The position numbers and the translations under genes are program-made. From NCBI GenBank assembly GCA_041398225.1, contig JAWKVD010000038.1, forward strand, positions 1 through 19,839: a stretch of DNA of 19,839 nt, written 5' to 3'. Position 1 is the first letter of the stretch. The number at the start of each line of letters is the position of its first letter. Below, piece after piece: positions 1 through 8,137 of the stretch. This DNA comes from JAWKVD01 sp041398225. Lineage in GTDB: Bacteria > Pseudomonadota > Alphaproteobacteria > Caulobacterales > Hyphomonadaceae. The notes under the pieces were generated by a model. It did not search any database. It saw nothing but the letters and a program-made list of their open reading frames with translations, and was not told the DNA's origin.

Positions 1-3000
1 CCCGACCGCTCCAGGTGTCGTAGATGTCGAAGGTCAGCGGGGCGTTGACCGGAAGCGTGGGATGCAGGGATTCCGGCGGTTTCCATGCCTTGTAGCGAAC
101 GCCGGCGATTGAAACGCCGCTTTCCTCCGTCGGCTGCAACGGCACGCGGCGGCCATTGCAGGCCACGGCGTAGCGACCCTGCGCGGCGGCGTTCAGCTTC
201 ACCTGCAGACGCTCCACGGAACTGTCGGCGTAGCGGACGGTGCCGCCGATGGCGCCGGTTTCGCCGAGCACATGCCAGGGCTCGATGGCCAGACGCAGCT
301 CCAGGCTGGCGCCTTCGTAGGCGACTTCGCCGCAGAAGGGGAAGCGGAACTCGGCCTGCGCCTCGTACCAGTCCGGGCGCAGCGTGTAGCCATGGTCGCC
401 AAGATCGCGCAGGACGTCGAGGAAGTCGCGCCAGACGAAATGCGGCAGCATGAAACGGTCGTGAAGCGCCGTGCCCCAACGCGTCAGCGGGCCGCTTTCG
501 GGCGCGTTCCAGAAGCGCGCGATCAAGGCGCGAAGCAGGACCTGCTGCGCCAGACTCATGCGGGCGTCCGGCGGCATCTCGAAGGCGCGGAACTCAACCA
601 GTCCCAGGCGGCCTGTCGGACCGTCGGGCGAGAACAGCTTGTCGATGCAGATTTCGGTCCGGTGGGTGTTGCCGGTGACGTCGATCAGCGCGTTGCGCAG
701 AAGACGGTCCACCAGCCATGGCGGCGGAGCCTCGCCTTCGCCCGGTTTGGGGATCTGCGCCAGCGCGATCTCCAGCTCGTACAGCGTGTCGTGGCGCGCC
801 TCGTCGATCCGGGGGGCCTGGCTGGTCGGGCCGATGAACAGGCCGGAGAAGAGGTAGGACAGGCTGGGATGGCGCTGCCAGTGGAGGATCAGGCTTTTCA
901 GCAGGTCCGGTCGCCGCAGGAAGGGGCTGTCCAGCGTCGTCGCGCCGCCGACAACGACATGGTTGCCGCCGCCGGTTCCGGCGTGGCGACCGTCGATCAT
1001 GAACTTGTCGGTTCCCAGCCGGGTCTGGCGCGCATCCTCGTAGATGCCCGTGGTGATGTCGACGCATTCGTCCCAGCTCGCGGCGGGCTGAATGTTCACT
1101 TCGATCACGCCGGGGTCTGGCGCGACACGTATGACGTTGAGCCGCGGATCCGGCGGGGGCGCGTACCCCTCGACGTGGATCGGCAGGCCGCAGGCCTTTG
1201 CCGCCGCTTCGGCCGCGACCAGAAGCTCCAGATAGTCCTCGACGGCTTCGACAGGCGGCATGAACACGCACAGGCGACCGTCGCGCGGCTCGACCGCTAT
1301 GGCGGTTCGAACATTGCCGTCTTCGCTGTCGAGCGTCTGCTCGACAAGTTCCTGCCCGGCGCCCGCCGCCGTTCGCGAGACGACATGCTGCGAGCGGTCG
1401 CCCTGCGATCCGGCATCCTCAAGCGCTACATCCGGCAACGGACCGCGCGACGCCGTGGGATCGACGATATGAATATAGGGGTACTGCGCCGCCGGGATGT
1501 GCGGCAGGGAATCCAGCGGAAGACGGAAGCCGACCGGGCTGTCGCCCGGCACCAGGAACAGACGCCCGCGCCGGGTCTTCCATTTCGCCGACTTCCAGCG
1601 CTTGCCGGTCGCCTTCGACTGCCAGCGCTGGACCGGAAGCACGAAACCCGCCGGCTCGGTGAGGCCGCGCTCGAACACGCGGGCGATGCGTGCGCGCTCC
1701 TCCGGGTCTTTCAGCTTCGCGTTTTCCGGCGTGACGTTGTCCGGGAGCTTGCCCTCTTTCAGAATCCACTCGCCCGGATCTTCGTAGGCCGGCGCCACCA
1801 TCTCCGGCTCGACGCCAAGCGTGTCGGCGACGACCTCCATGAAGCGCTGAGCGTCGGCGGCGGTCGCCTTGGTGTCCGCGTCTTCGGCGGCGACCAGATC
1901 GCCATTCGACCAGATCGGCTTTCCATCGCGACGCCAGTAAAGCGAGAACGTCCAGCGCGGCAGGCTTTCGCCCGGATACCACTTGCCCTGCCCATAGTGC
2001 AGGAAACCGTTGGGCGCGAACCGGTCGCGCAGCTTGCGGATCAGCTCGTCGGCAAGCTTGCGCTTGGTGGGGCCGACCGCCGCCGTATTCCATTCGCCGG
2101 ATTCAAAATCGTCGATCGAAACGAAGGTGGGTTCGCCGCCCATGGTGAGGCGCACATCTCCGGCCTTCAGAGCCTCGTCGACCTTGCGCCCGAGCGCGTC
2201 GAGATCGTCCCACGCCTCTTCGGAGAACGGCTTGGTGATGCGTGGATGTTCCGCGATGCGCTTCACCTGCATGTCGAAACTGAAGTCGACCTGCGGATTG
2301 CCGGCGAGCGTGCCCGCGATCGGCGCGGCGTTGCGATAGTGCGGCGTCGCAGCGAGGGGAATATGGCTCTCGCCGGTCAGCAGGCCCGATGTCGGGTCGA
2401 GGCCGATCCAACCCGCGCCGGGGATATAGGCTTCGACCCACGCATGGAGATCGGTGAAATCGTGGTCGGTTCCGGGCGGGCCGTCCAGCGACACGAGATC
2501 GGGCTTCAGCTGGATGAGATAGCCGGACACGAAGCGCGCTGCGATTCCGAGATTGCGCAGCACCTGAACCAGTAGCCAGCTGGAGTCGCGGCAGGAGCCG
2601 CGCGCCAGCTCAAGCGTTTCCTCCGGCGTCTGAACGCCCGGCTCCATGCGGATGACGTATTCGACGTGCTGCTGAATGCGCGCATTGAGATCGACGATCA
2701 TGTCGACGGTGCGCGTGCGCTGGCGAGGGATGGTCGCCAGCAGCTTGGCCAAAAGCGGGCCGACAGGCTCGGGCGTGCGATAGACCGCAAGGTCCGGCTC
2801 GATGTCCGGGCTGTAGGTGAAGGGCCAGTGCTCGGCGCTCTCCTCCACAAAGAAGTCGAACGGATTGTAGACCGTCATGTCGGCGACAAGGTCGACCTCG
2901 ATCTTCAGTTCGGTCACGGGATCGGGGAAGACGAAGCGCGACATCCAGTTTCCGTAGATGTCCTGCTGATGGTTCACGAAGTGGTTGCCAGGCGAGACCT

Positions 3001-3130
3001 TCAGCGAATGCGAGATCACGCGCGTGCGGGAATGCGGCGCCGGACGCAGCCGAATGACCTGCGGCCCCAACACCACCGGGCGGTCGTACCTGTACCAGGT
3101 GAGATGATGAACGCTGGCCTGAATCGCCAT
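1..3130 (-). CDS. Transglutaminase-like / DUF2126 protein, C-terminus beyond window
   Basis: Large protein read as 1043 codons from an ATG at 3130 to the left edge, where it is still open. A purine-rich ribosome binding site (GAGGGAAGGG) lies just upstream of the ATG. The N-terminus (about residues 3-85) fits the bacterial transglutaminase N-terminal domain. The papain-like core has the triad Cys180 (ARGSCRDSS), His229 (DLHAWVEAYIPGAGW) and Asp245 (GLDP). The rest matches DUF2126, including the glycine-rich GTGGGNHVVVGG near residue 716. Family members are about 1100 residues long, so fewer than about 100 residues should be missing. There is no signal peptide, so it is probably cytoplasmic. 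Substrate and reaction are unknown; the intact triad suggests peptidase or amide-transfer chemistry. In other genomes such genes neighbour ATP-grasp and alpha-E proteins, which would lie off the window. Confidence 0.92.
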   Translation of the reverse strand, partial: MAIQASVHHLTWYRYDRPVVLGPQVIRLRPAPHSRTRVISHSLKVSPGNHFVNHQQDIYGNWMSRFVFPDPVTELKIEVDLVADMTVYNPFDFFVEESAEHWPFTYSPDIEPDLAVYRTPEPVGPLLAKLLATIPRQRTRTVDMIVDLNARIQQHVEYVIRMEPGVQTPEETLELARGSCRDSSWLLVQVLRNLGIAARFVSGYLIQLKPDLVSLDGPPGTDHDFTDLHAWVEAYIPGAGWIGLDPTSGLLTGESHIPLAATPHYRNAAPIAGTLAGNPQVDFSFDMQVKRIAEHPRITKPFSEEAWDDLDALGRKVDEALKAGDVRLTMGGEPTFVSIDDFESGEWNTAAVGPTKRKLADELIRKLRDRFAPNGFLHYGQGKWYPGESLPRWTFSLYWRRDGKPIWSNGDLVAAEDADTKATAADAQRFMEVVADTLGVEPEMVAPAYEDPGEWILKEGKLPDNVTPENAKLKDPEERARIARVFERGLTEPAGFVLPVQRWQSKATGKRWKSAKWKTRRGRLFLVPGDSPVGFRLPLDSLPHIPAAQYPYIHIVDPTASRGPLPDVALEDAGSQGDRSQHVVSRTAAGAGQELVEQTLDSEDGNVRTAIAVEPRDGRLCVFMPPVEAVEDYLELLVAAEAAAKACGLPIHVEGYAPPPDPRLNVIRVAPDPGVIEVNIQPAASWDECVDITTGIYEDARQTRLGTDKFMIDGRHAGTGGGNHVVVGGATTLDSPFLRRPDLLKSLILHWQRHPSLSYLFSGLFIGPTSQAPRIDEARHDTLYELEIALAQIPKPGEGEAPPPWLVDRLLRNALIDVTGNTHRTEICIDKLFSPDGPTGRLGLVEFRAFEMPPDARMSLAQQVLLRALIARFWNAPESGPLTRWGTALHDRFMLPHFVWRDFLDVLRDLGDHGYTLRPDWYEAQAEFRFPFCGEVAYEGASLELRLAIEPWHVLGETGAIGGTVRYADSSVERLQVKLNAAAQGRYAVACNGRRVPLQPTEESGVSIAGVRYKAWKPPESLHPTLPVNAPLTFDIYDTWSGR

Positions 3131-3288
3131 CCGGTCGCCCTTCCCTCTGATCCGTCACGGACGGTGCGCCGGCGGCGCGGGATTCCCTATTGGGTCCCAT
3201 ATGGAGCGAGCGCCCGCAAGCGATCCATGCGCGGCGGGGTTGAGGCGGGGTAGAATGGCTGCGACGCGGATTTTCTGCGCGACGGACG

Positions 3289-3321
3289 ATCAGCCCGCCC
3301 AGTTTCTGGGCCCGGGCTGAT
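3289..3321 (-). terminator. Strong hairpin after the lipoprotein pair
   Basis: A 9-bp stem (3289-3297 with 3313-3321) carries an inner 5-bp stem CCCAG/CTGGG around a TTT loop, with a CC bulge on one side. It lies about 40 bases past the stop of the upstream lipoprotein gene. No U-tract follows on the minus strand, and only TTT follows on the plus strand. It is therefore either a weak intrinsic terminator or a 3'-end stabilising structure. Confidence 0.4.
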
Positions 3322-3362
3322 TTCCGAAACGCGCCCGAAACCGCGGTGCGGCGGCGGGTCCG

Positions 3363-3995
3363 CTATTTCGCCGGATCCTCGAAGTAGACCCGCGCGAACG
3401 CCTTGCCTTCGTAGGAATACGGAGAGAGCGGCGTTTCACCGGCGCCGGCCGCGCCGGCGACGGCTGCCGCATCGGCCGACACCACCACGTAGCGCTCATC
3501 CGGCCGCGGCCTGAACAGCACCGCCAAGGCATTTCCACGCGCCATCATCTCGGCGCGCGGAAACGTTCGAGCGACCTGTCCGTCCGCCGTGAGGGTGAAC
3601 ACGCGCGGTGCCAGCATCCGGCCGGGTTCGACGATCGCGCCCGCGCTGATCGAGACGGGTTTGCCGGACATCGGCATGGCGTAAGCCACATAACCTTCGG
3701 CCGTCCCGACCGGTCCGACCAGGCAGGACGACGACGCGTTCACCGGGGTAATCACGTCGTACCGTCCCGTGGGGTCTTCCGGCGTCAACGAGGTCGCGGT
3801 CGCGACGGATACGTGGGGGGCGCACGGCAGGGTCGGTTCGTAGGTCAGCGAGGGGCCCGGGGGCGGCTCCGGCGCTGTGGCGCAGGCGGCGGCCAGAAGC
3901 GTCAGCGCGCCAGCCAGTGCGCGAACCGGTACACGGGTGGTCTTCATGGCGAGTGTCCGTTCAGCGGTTGAATTGCGCGAGTTCAGGGGGATCAT
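3363..3995 (-). CDS. Putative lipoprotein, second of a coupled pair
   Basis: Protein of unknown function. From an ATG at 3995 it has 210 residues. This start overlaps the stop of the preceding gene as ATGA and has GGGAGG seven bases upstream, which suggests translational coupling. A second in-frame ATG at 3947 would give 194 residues, beginning MKTTRVPVRALAGALTLLAAAC. This is a more normal lipoprotein signal peptide, ending in a lipobox-like LAAAC with Ala at -3, but its Shine-Dalgarno is weak. The mature part has a Pro-rich linker, two cysteines in the middle third and a predicted beta-rich body. No known domain was recognised. I prefer 3995 because of the ribosome binding site, with real doubt. 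It probably works with the lipoprotein encoded just upstream. Confidence 0.75.
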   Translation of the reverse strand: MIPLNSRNSTAERTLAMKTTRVPVRALAGALTLLAAACATAPEPPPGPSLTYEPTLPCAPHVSVATATSLTPEDPTGRYDVITPVNASSSCLVGPVGTAEGYVAYAMPMSGKPVSISAGAIVEPGRMLAPRVFTLTADGQVARTFPRAEMMARGNALAVLFRPRPDERYVVVSADAAAVAGAAGAGETPLSPYSYEGKAFARVYFEDPAK

Positions 3996-4861
3996 TGCGC
4001 GCCTCCCACCGTCGGCGCACCTGCCGGACCTGTCTCGGCCGTTCCAGCGGCGGCCTGCTCGATCCCGCCATTGTGCAGCAAGCGCGCCACGCCCGCAGCG
4101 GTAGCCTCAAGCGCGTAGGTCAGCGCCTCAACCGATCTTGCGGGGTCGCCTTCCACGATCTCGTCGACGTTCGCGAACATCAGGTCGTCGCCCACGGGCA
4201 TGCGCAGCGCATCGCCGCCCACCCCGGACCCGCCCGGGGCCAGAACCGGCACAGCGCCCCTCGCGCTCACAACCACCGTGTCTTTCATTAGGACGTCGCC
4301 CGCCGAAGACTTCGCCGTCACATTGGCGACGGCGACCGGCGCCCAGCCCGAACCCACTGGCGCGAGCTGGTAGCCATACTGAAGGATGCTGACTTCCAGC
4401 CCCGCATCGGCCGCCGCAGCGCCTTCGCCGTCGACATTCATCGCGTAACCTTCCGCGCCAAGCTCCTTTCGGAGGGCGTCGTAGAAGACCTTCTTCGCGT
4501 CGAAACCCTGCGCGTACAGGAAGTTGTTGATCCGTTCGTTGCGGGCGCTCTCTATGCCCGCGGCAATCGCCGAGACGAGCAGCACGCCCAGCGCACCGCC
4601 GACACCGGCCGCGACGGGCGAGACGCCAGGGGCATAAATCGCCGGGTTGGAAAGGGCCACATTCGAGTAGTCCGCCGGAGCATTGAGCGCGACCGCCTTG
4701 CCGGCCACTGCATCGCCGTTGACGTTGAACGAGGCGATGTGCGCTTCGCCGGGATCGAACGGCAGCACCGGATTATATGTTGGGGAGGATGTCGAGCATC
4801 CGGCAAGCGCCACGGATGCGACGAGGGCCGCTGACGCGACCGTACGGTGAACGGATTTCAT
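3992..4861 (-). CDS. Putative lipoprotein of unknown function
   Basis: 289 residues. The N-terminus is a textbook lipoprotein signal: Lys and Arg, a hydrophobic run, then LAGC with the lipidated cysteine at residue 22. A GGGGGC ribosome binding site precedes the ATG. The mature protein has a Ser/Thr/Pro stretch after the cysteine, a glycine/alanine-rich hydrophobic stretch around residues 80-100 that could insert in a membrane, a charged helical segment with NERINNFLYAQGFDAKK, and a predicted beta-rich second half. No family was recognised. The stop overlaps the next lipoprotein gene by ATGA, so the two are likely made together and may form an envelope complex. The gene is 80 bases downstream of the rsmB-like gene on the same strand and has its own candidate promoter. 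Confidence 0.85.
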   Translation of the reverse strand: MKSVHRTVASAALVASVALAGCSTSSPTYNPVLPFDPGEAHIASFNVNGDAVAGKAVALNAPADYSNVALSNPAIYAPGVSPVAAGVGGALGVLLVSAIAAGIESARNERINNFLYAQGFDAKKVFYDALRKELGAEGYAMNVDGEGAAAADAGLEVSILQYGYQLAPVGSGWAPVAVANVTAKSSAGDVLMKDTVVVSARGAVPVLAPGGSGVGGDALRMPVGDDLMFANVDEIVEGDPARSVEALTYALEATAAGVARLLHNGGIEQAAAGTAETGPAGAPTVGGAQ

Positions 4862-4887
4862 AATGCCCCCAACACAGAACTGAGCGC

Positions 4888-4916
4888 ATCAAGCCGGGAG
4901 GCCCATATTCCGTCAA
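4888..4916 (-). promoter_or_regulatory. Candidate sigma70-type promoter of the lipoprotein pair
   Basis: On the minus strand TTGACG (4911-4916) is followed by a 17-base spacer and CTTGAT (4888-4893). The -35 is five of six to consensus and the -10 only three of six. It sits 27 bases before the ATG of the first lipoprotein gene. The prediction is weak but well placed. Confidence 0.3.
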
Positions 4917-4941
4917 AGCAATTCGCCCGACCGGTGCGCAG

Positions 4942-6252
4942 CTATCCGGGCGCACGCCTCATAACGGCCATGAAGAAGCCGTCGCTGCCGGCGTTTTTGG
5001 GCGTCAGGCGCACGGACCCGTCGGGCCGGCGGCAGCGGCGCACCAGAGCGGCGCCCTTGTCCGTGAGCTGTCCGGACCGCGCGGCGGCCTCGGCGGCGTC
5101 TTCCTGCTCGAAGTCGCGTCGATCCTCGAGGAAGCCCGCGACCTGATCCTCGTTCTCCTCCATCAGGAAGGAGCATGTGACGTAGATCAGCCGGCCGCCC
5201 GGCTTCACGTAGTTGCACGCGGTGCGGAGGATCTCGGCCTGATCCTGACGGCGACGATCGAGCGCGTTGGGCTGGAGGCGCCATTTCGCGTCCGGCCGGC
5301 GGCGCCAGGTGCCGGTTCCGGTGCAGGGCGCGTCGATCATCACCAGGTCCATCGCGTGATCGAGATCGTCGAGCCGCGCACTATCCTTCGGGTGGCGGAG
5401 CTGCACGTTGCGCACGCCGGCGCGGTTCAACCGCGGGATCAGGGCTGACAGCCGACGGCCGTCGATATCGTGGCTGAATATCTGCCCGCTATTGTCCATC
5501 ATGGCGGCCATCGCGATGGTTTTGCCGCCGCCGCCCGCGCAATAGTCGAGCGCCTGTTCGCCCGGCGCGGCACAACTCGCGGCGGCCGCGATCTGGCTGC
5601 CCATGTCCTGCACTTCCACCCACCCCTTCGAGAAGGCCGGGATGGCCTCGACATTCTGGCCACGGTCGACCGCCTCCGGCGCCGGGATGCGAAAGCCGTT
5701 GACCAGTTCGGGGACGCGCCGCGCCTTGACGCTCTCCAGCGCGCGGCCGGCCTTCTCGGCGTCGGACTTGAGCGTGTTGATACGCAGGTCGACCGGCGCG
5801 CGTTCCGCCATCGCCATCGCTTCCGGAACGAGGTCTGGACCGAAGGCGCGCTCCATCATGGGCGACAGCCATTCGGGGAAATCGCCACGGACATGCGCTG
5901 GCGCGGCGGGATCGGGCGCCAGAAGCAGCGCTTCGCGTTCTGCGCCGGAAAGTTTCGCGGGCGCGTGGTCGTCGCGAAACGCCTCTTCGATCTTGCGGAC
6001 ATCCCAGCCCCAGGCGTGCTTCAGCGCACCGATCGCCAGCGGGCGGGCCCCTTCCGCCTCCATGGCATGCTGAATGGAGTTGCGCCGGCGCAGGGCGTCA
6101 AGGACCAGACCCGAGACCCAGGCCCGATCGCGGGCCCCGGCGTATCGCGCCCGCTTGCCCCAGTCGCGCACCGCATCCTTCACCGGCGTGCGATGTTCGA
6201 GCACGTCGCGCAGAACCTGAATGGCCGCATCGATCCGTCCGCCGTCTCTCAT
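4942..6252 (-). CDS. rsmB: 16S rRNA m5C methyltransferase, RsmB/NOP2-Sun family
   Basis: 436 residues; SAM-dependent cytosine-C5 RNA methyltransferase. Motif I is DYCAGGGGKT (about residues 236-245). Motif IV is DAPCTGTGTWRRRPD with Cys310, and motif VI is VTCSF with Cys360. These are the two cysteines used in this family, one forming the covalent adduct and one releasing it. The C-terminus GSDGFFMAVMRR is typical. The N-terminal 130 residues resemble the RNA-binding region of alphaproteobacterial RsmB-like proteins. The reading frame stays open to about 6450, but that upstream part is not family-like and overlaps another gene, so I chose ATG 6252. Its ribosome binding site is poor. The ATG overlaps the stop of a possible 11-codon mini-ORF, which could deliver ribosomes. 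The target is probably 16S rRNA, but other NOP2/Sun targets cannot be excluded. Confidence 0.93.
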   Translation of the reverse strand: MRDGGRIDAAIQVLRDVLEHRTPVKDAVRDWGKRARYAGARDRAWVSGLVLDALRRRNSIQHAMEAEGARPLAIGALKHAWGWDVRKIEEAFRDDHAPAKLSGAEREALLLAPDPAAPAHVRGDFPEWLSPMMERAFGPDLVPEAMAMAERAPVDLRINTLKSDAEKAGRALESVKARRVPELVNGFRIPAPEAVDRGQNVEAIPAFSKGWVEVQDMGSQIAAAASCAAPGEQALDYCAGGGGKTIAMAAMMDNSGQIFSHDIDGRRLSALIPRLNRAGVRNVQLRHPKDSARLDDLDHAMDLVMIDAPCTGTGTWRRRPDAKWRLQPNALDRRRQDQAEILRTACNYVKPGGRLIYVTCSFLMEENEDQVAGFLEDRRDFEQEDAAEAAARSGQLTDKGAALVRRCRRPDGSVRLTPKNAGSDGFFMAVMRRAPG

Positions 6253-6284
6253 GAGCGCGGCCCGCAGGCAGGGAGTTTCTTCAT
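6249..6284 (-). CDS. Possible 11-residue leader mini-cistron of the rsmB-like gene
   Basis: ATG at 6284 opens MKKLPACGPRS followed by TGA, and the TGA overlaps the methyltransferase ATG as ATGA. A G-rich stretch (GGGGCGGG) lies close before its ATG. The downstream gene has a poor ribosome binding site of its own, so coupling through this mini-ORF is plausible. Length and lack of comparison data keep this speculative. Confidence 0.25.
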   Translation of the reverse strand: MKKLPACGPRS

Positions 6285-6331
6285 GCCCGCCCCATACACG
6301 CGCATGAGGGCCGGGGCCAAGCCTTACGGCA

Positions 6332-6685
6332 TCAGGCCGCGAGAACGCGCCGCTGCGCCAGCCGGAATCCCAGCCGGGGCGCTGCTTCGAGGGCCCGGCG
6401 GCGGCCGTATATCTCAAGCAGAACCGGCTTTCCGCCAGATATGTAGACATCCGCGGTCAGCTCGCCGCCATCGGGCAGCTCGACGACCAGCGCTTCGTTT
6501 TCCGGCAGGAGGCATTGCCAGTCCGGCAGATCGGTTCGCCCGAGCGCCTGGAGATAGACAAGGCAGCCGAGTTCCGTCTCTTCCCGGCGGCGCACCCTCA
6601 AGGCCTCGAGACCGGGAAATCCGCGATCGCTGTAGGCTTCGTGATAGTGCCGCAGGATCGCGCGTTCGAGCGCGGTGAAGGTCAT
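6332..6685 (-). CDS. Small hypothetical protein
   Basis: 117 residues, no recognised family. ATG at 6685 is preceded by GGGGCAGAGAAG, a usable ribosome binding site. The N-terminal half is helical and charged (LERAILRHYHEAY, then LEALRVRRREETELG). The second half looks like short beta strands (EALVVELPDG, LTADVYISGGKPVLLEIYG). There is no signal peptide or membrane segment, so it is probably cytoplasmic. It lies 79 bases upstream of the rsmB-like gene on the same strand and may be co-transcribed with it. Base composition matches the surroundings. An open frame with sensible codon use and a ribosome binding site is the main support for it being a gene. Confidence 0.7.
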   Translation of the reverse strand: MTFTALERAILRHYHEAYSDRGFPGLEALRVRRREETELGCLVYLQALGRTDLPDWQCLLPENEALVVELPDGGELTADVYISGGKPVLLEIYGRRRALEAAPRLGFRLAQRRVLAA

Positions 6686-6859
6686 CTTCTCTGCCCCATC
6701 AAGTCGGCCGCGAGTTTCCCCCTCGCGACACGGCTTCAGGTTTAAGGCTTCGGGCTGAAACGCCGCCTAAGACGATCGTGTCAATTTCATCATTTGACCC
6801 CGTTTTCGCTGGGCCAATTGCATACAACGGCCGCCCGAACATTAAGAAGACGACCCGGA

Positions 6860-8080
6860 TCAGGCGCCCTGGAGCGGCGGGGTCGCGACGGCGGCGTCAG
6901 CGGGCGTCAACGCCCGGATCACGGCTTCGGCGCGACCCGACTCCGGAATGCGAAACAACTCAAGCCACTGCACGTTGGCGAAGAAGTACTCGAAGTCCTC
7001 CGGCGGTTCGGCGTTCTCGATGAATACAGGCGTCATCGGCTTGCGGTGGCGGTCGGCGAGATACACTTCGCGCTTCACATGATCGCTTTCGAAGGCGCTC
7101 TTCGAGCACATGATCATGACGCCTTGCGCGGACTTGATGGCGCGCACGATCTCGCCCGCCCAGCCATCCCCCGCCTTCAGGTCGCCCTGGTCGATCCAGA
7201 CCTTGCGGCCGTGCTCGGTCACGAGTTTCACCACCGGCTGGACCTGATCGTTGTCGGCATGGGCATAGGAGATAAACAGCGCACCGGCTTCGGCCGTCGC
7301 GTCCGGCGCAGGGGCGGCTTTGGACGATGCACCGACAGACGCTGGCGAGGCGCTTTGTGGCCGGGGCCGCAGAAACAGCCACATCGGCAGCAGAAAGGTC
7401 GCCGTGGCGGCGGCGATGATGATGAACAGAGCGCCGGGCACCTTGAAATACACCACCGCGAACCCGCCAGCGGCGACGCCCAGAATGGCGAGCAAATGGA
7501 GAAACGCCGCCCCGAGCACCACGCGCGATCGCTTGACCGGGCGCGCCGGCGGGGCGGTCGCTGGGCCGCGAACTTCGTCGGCGGCGTTGACGGGCCCGCG
7601 CCGGTCCGTGCGAGGCGGGGCGCCGGGCGGCGGCGATCCATCGCCCTGAACCTCGTTCTTGGCCGCCTCGTTCTCGGCCGCCTCAATCCGCCGCTGACGT
7701 TCGACGAAAGCCTCGTCGCGCGTCCTGCGGGCCGCGCGTTCGGCGTCGCGCCAGCCATTGGTCGCGCGGGCGGCGACAAATGTGGCGTCGACATAGGGCA
7801 AATCGCGCAATCCGACCGGAAGGAAATGATGATCCAGCTTCACCAGCACGAGGCGGCCATCGGCCCACGCGTCCAGCATCCGCTTTTCCAGCATCATCCG
7901 CCAGGTGTTGAACACCGCATTGCGGGACCACAGCGCGACGACCACGTCGCCGGTCTGCAGGTGGCGGAACCCGCGTGCGCCTGTCTCCAGTTCGACGACA
8001 TGGCCATGCTGGCGGAAATGGTCGCGGCACTCTTCGGCGGCGGCCTGATCGGATTCGGCGTGGGCGATGAAGATCGTCAT
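6860..8080 (-). CDS. Double-TIR membrane protein (TIR - two TM - TIR)
   Basis: 406 residues from an ATG with a strong GAGGTGA ribosome binding site. Residues 1-112 are a divergent TIR fold (IFIAHAESD, then VVVALWSRNAVF with Glu65 in the following helix). Residues 113-145 are a charged helix, probably coiled coil, followed by a Pro/Arg-rich linker. Two hydrophobic segments, 187-212 and 216-236, form a hairpin with basic residues on both outer flanks, so both ends should face the cytoplasm. Residues 266-375 are a clear TIR domain: ALFISYAHADND, then GRKVWIDQGDLKAGDGW, then SKSAFESDHVKREV, where Glu338 aligns with the catalytic Glu of NAD-cleaving TIR domains. Bacterial TIR proteins act in NAD depletion, cyclic ADP-ribose signalling or scaffolding; which applies here is unknown. 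No Thoeris, STING or Argonaute partner is adjacent. Confidence 0.9.
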   Translation of the reverse strand: MTIFIAHAESDQAAAEECRDHFRQHGHVVELETGARGFRHLQTGDVVVALWSRNAVFNTWRMMLEKRMLDAWADGRLVLVKLDHHFLPVGLRDLPYVDATFVAARATNGWRDAERAARRTRDEAFVERQRRIEAAENEAAKNEVQGDGSPPPGAPPRTDRRGPVNAADEVRGPATAPPARPVKRSRVVLGAAFLHLLAILGVAAGGFAVVYFKVPGALFIIIAAATATFLLPMWLFLRPRPQSASPASVGASSKAAPAPDATAEAGALFISYAHADNDQVQPVVKLVTEHGRKVWIDQGDLKAGDGWAGEIVRAIKSAQGVMIMCSKSAFESDHVKREVYLADRHRKPMTPVFIENAEPPEDFEYFFANVQWLELFRIPESGRAEAVIRALTPADAAVATPPLQGA

Positions 8081-8137
8081 CCGGTCACCTCGCTGACTAT
8101 GGATTTTCTCGCCGTTCGGGACGCGCGGCGCAAGGGC

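Noticed and set aside
272..2575. Long plus-strand open frame (767 codons)
   Set aside because: It lies wholly antisense to the DUF2126 gene, has Arg/Asp/Val-rich low-sense protein and no ribosome binding site; GC-rich coding DNA commonly gives such shadows.
6253..6450. N-terminal extension of the RsmB-like protein
   Set aside because: The added 66 residues are not family-like and overlap the 6332-6685 gene on the same strand.
6779..6784. Perfect TTGACA on the minus strand upstream of the 117-residue gene
   Set aside because: No acceptable -10 hexamer at 16-18 bases spacing.
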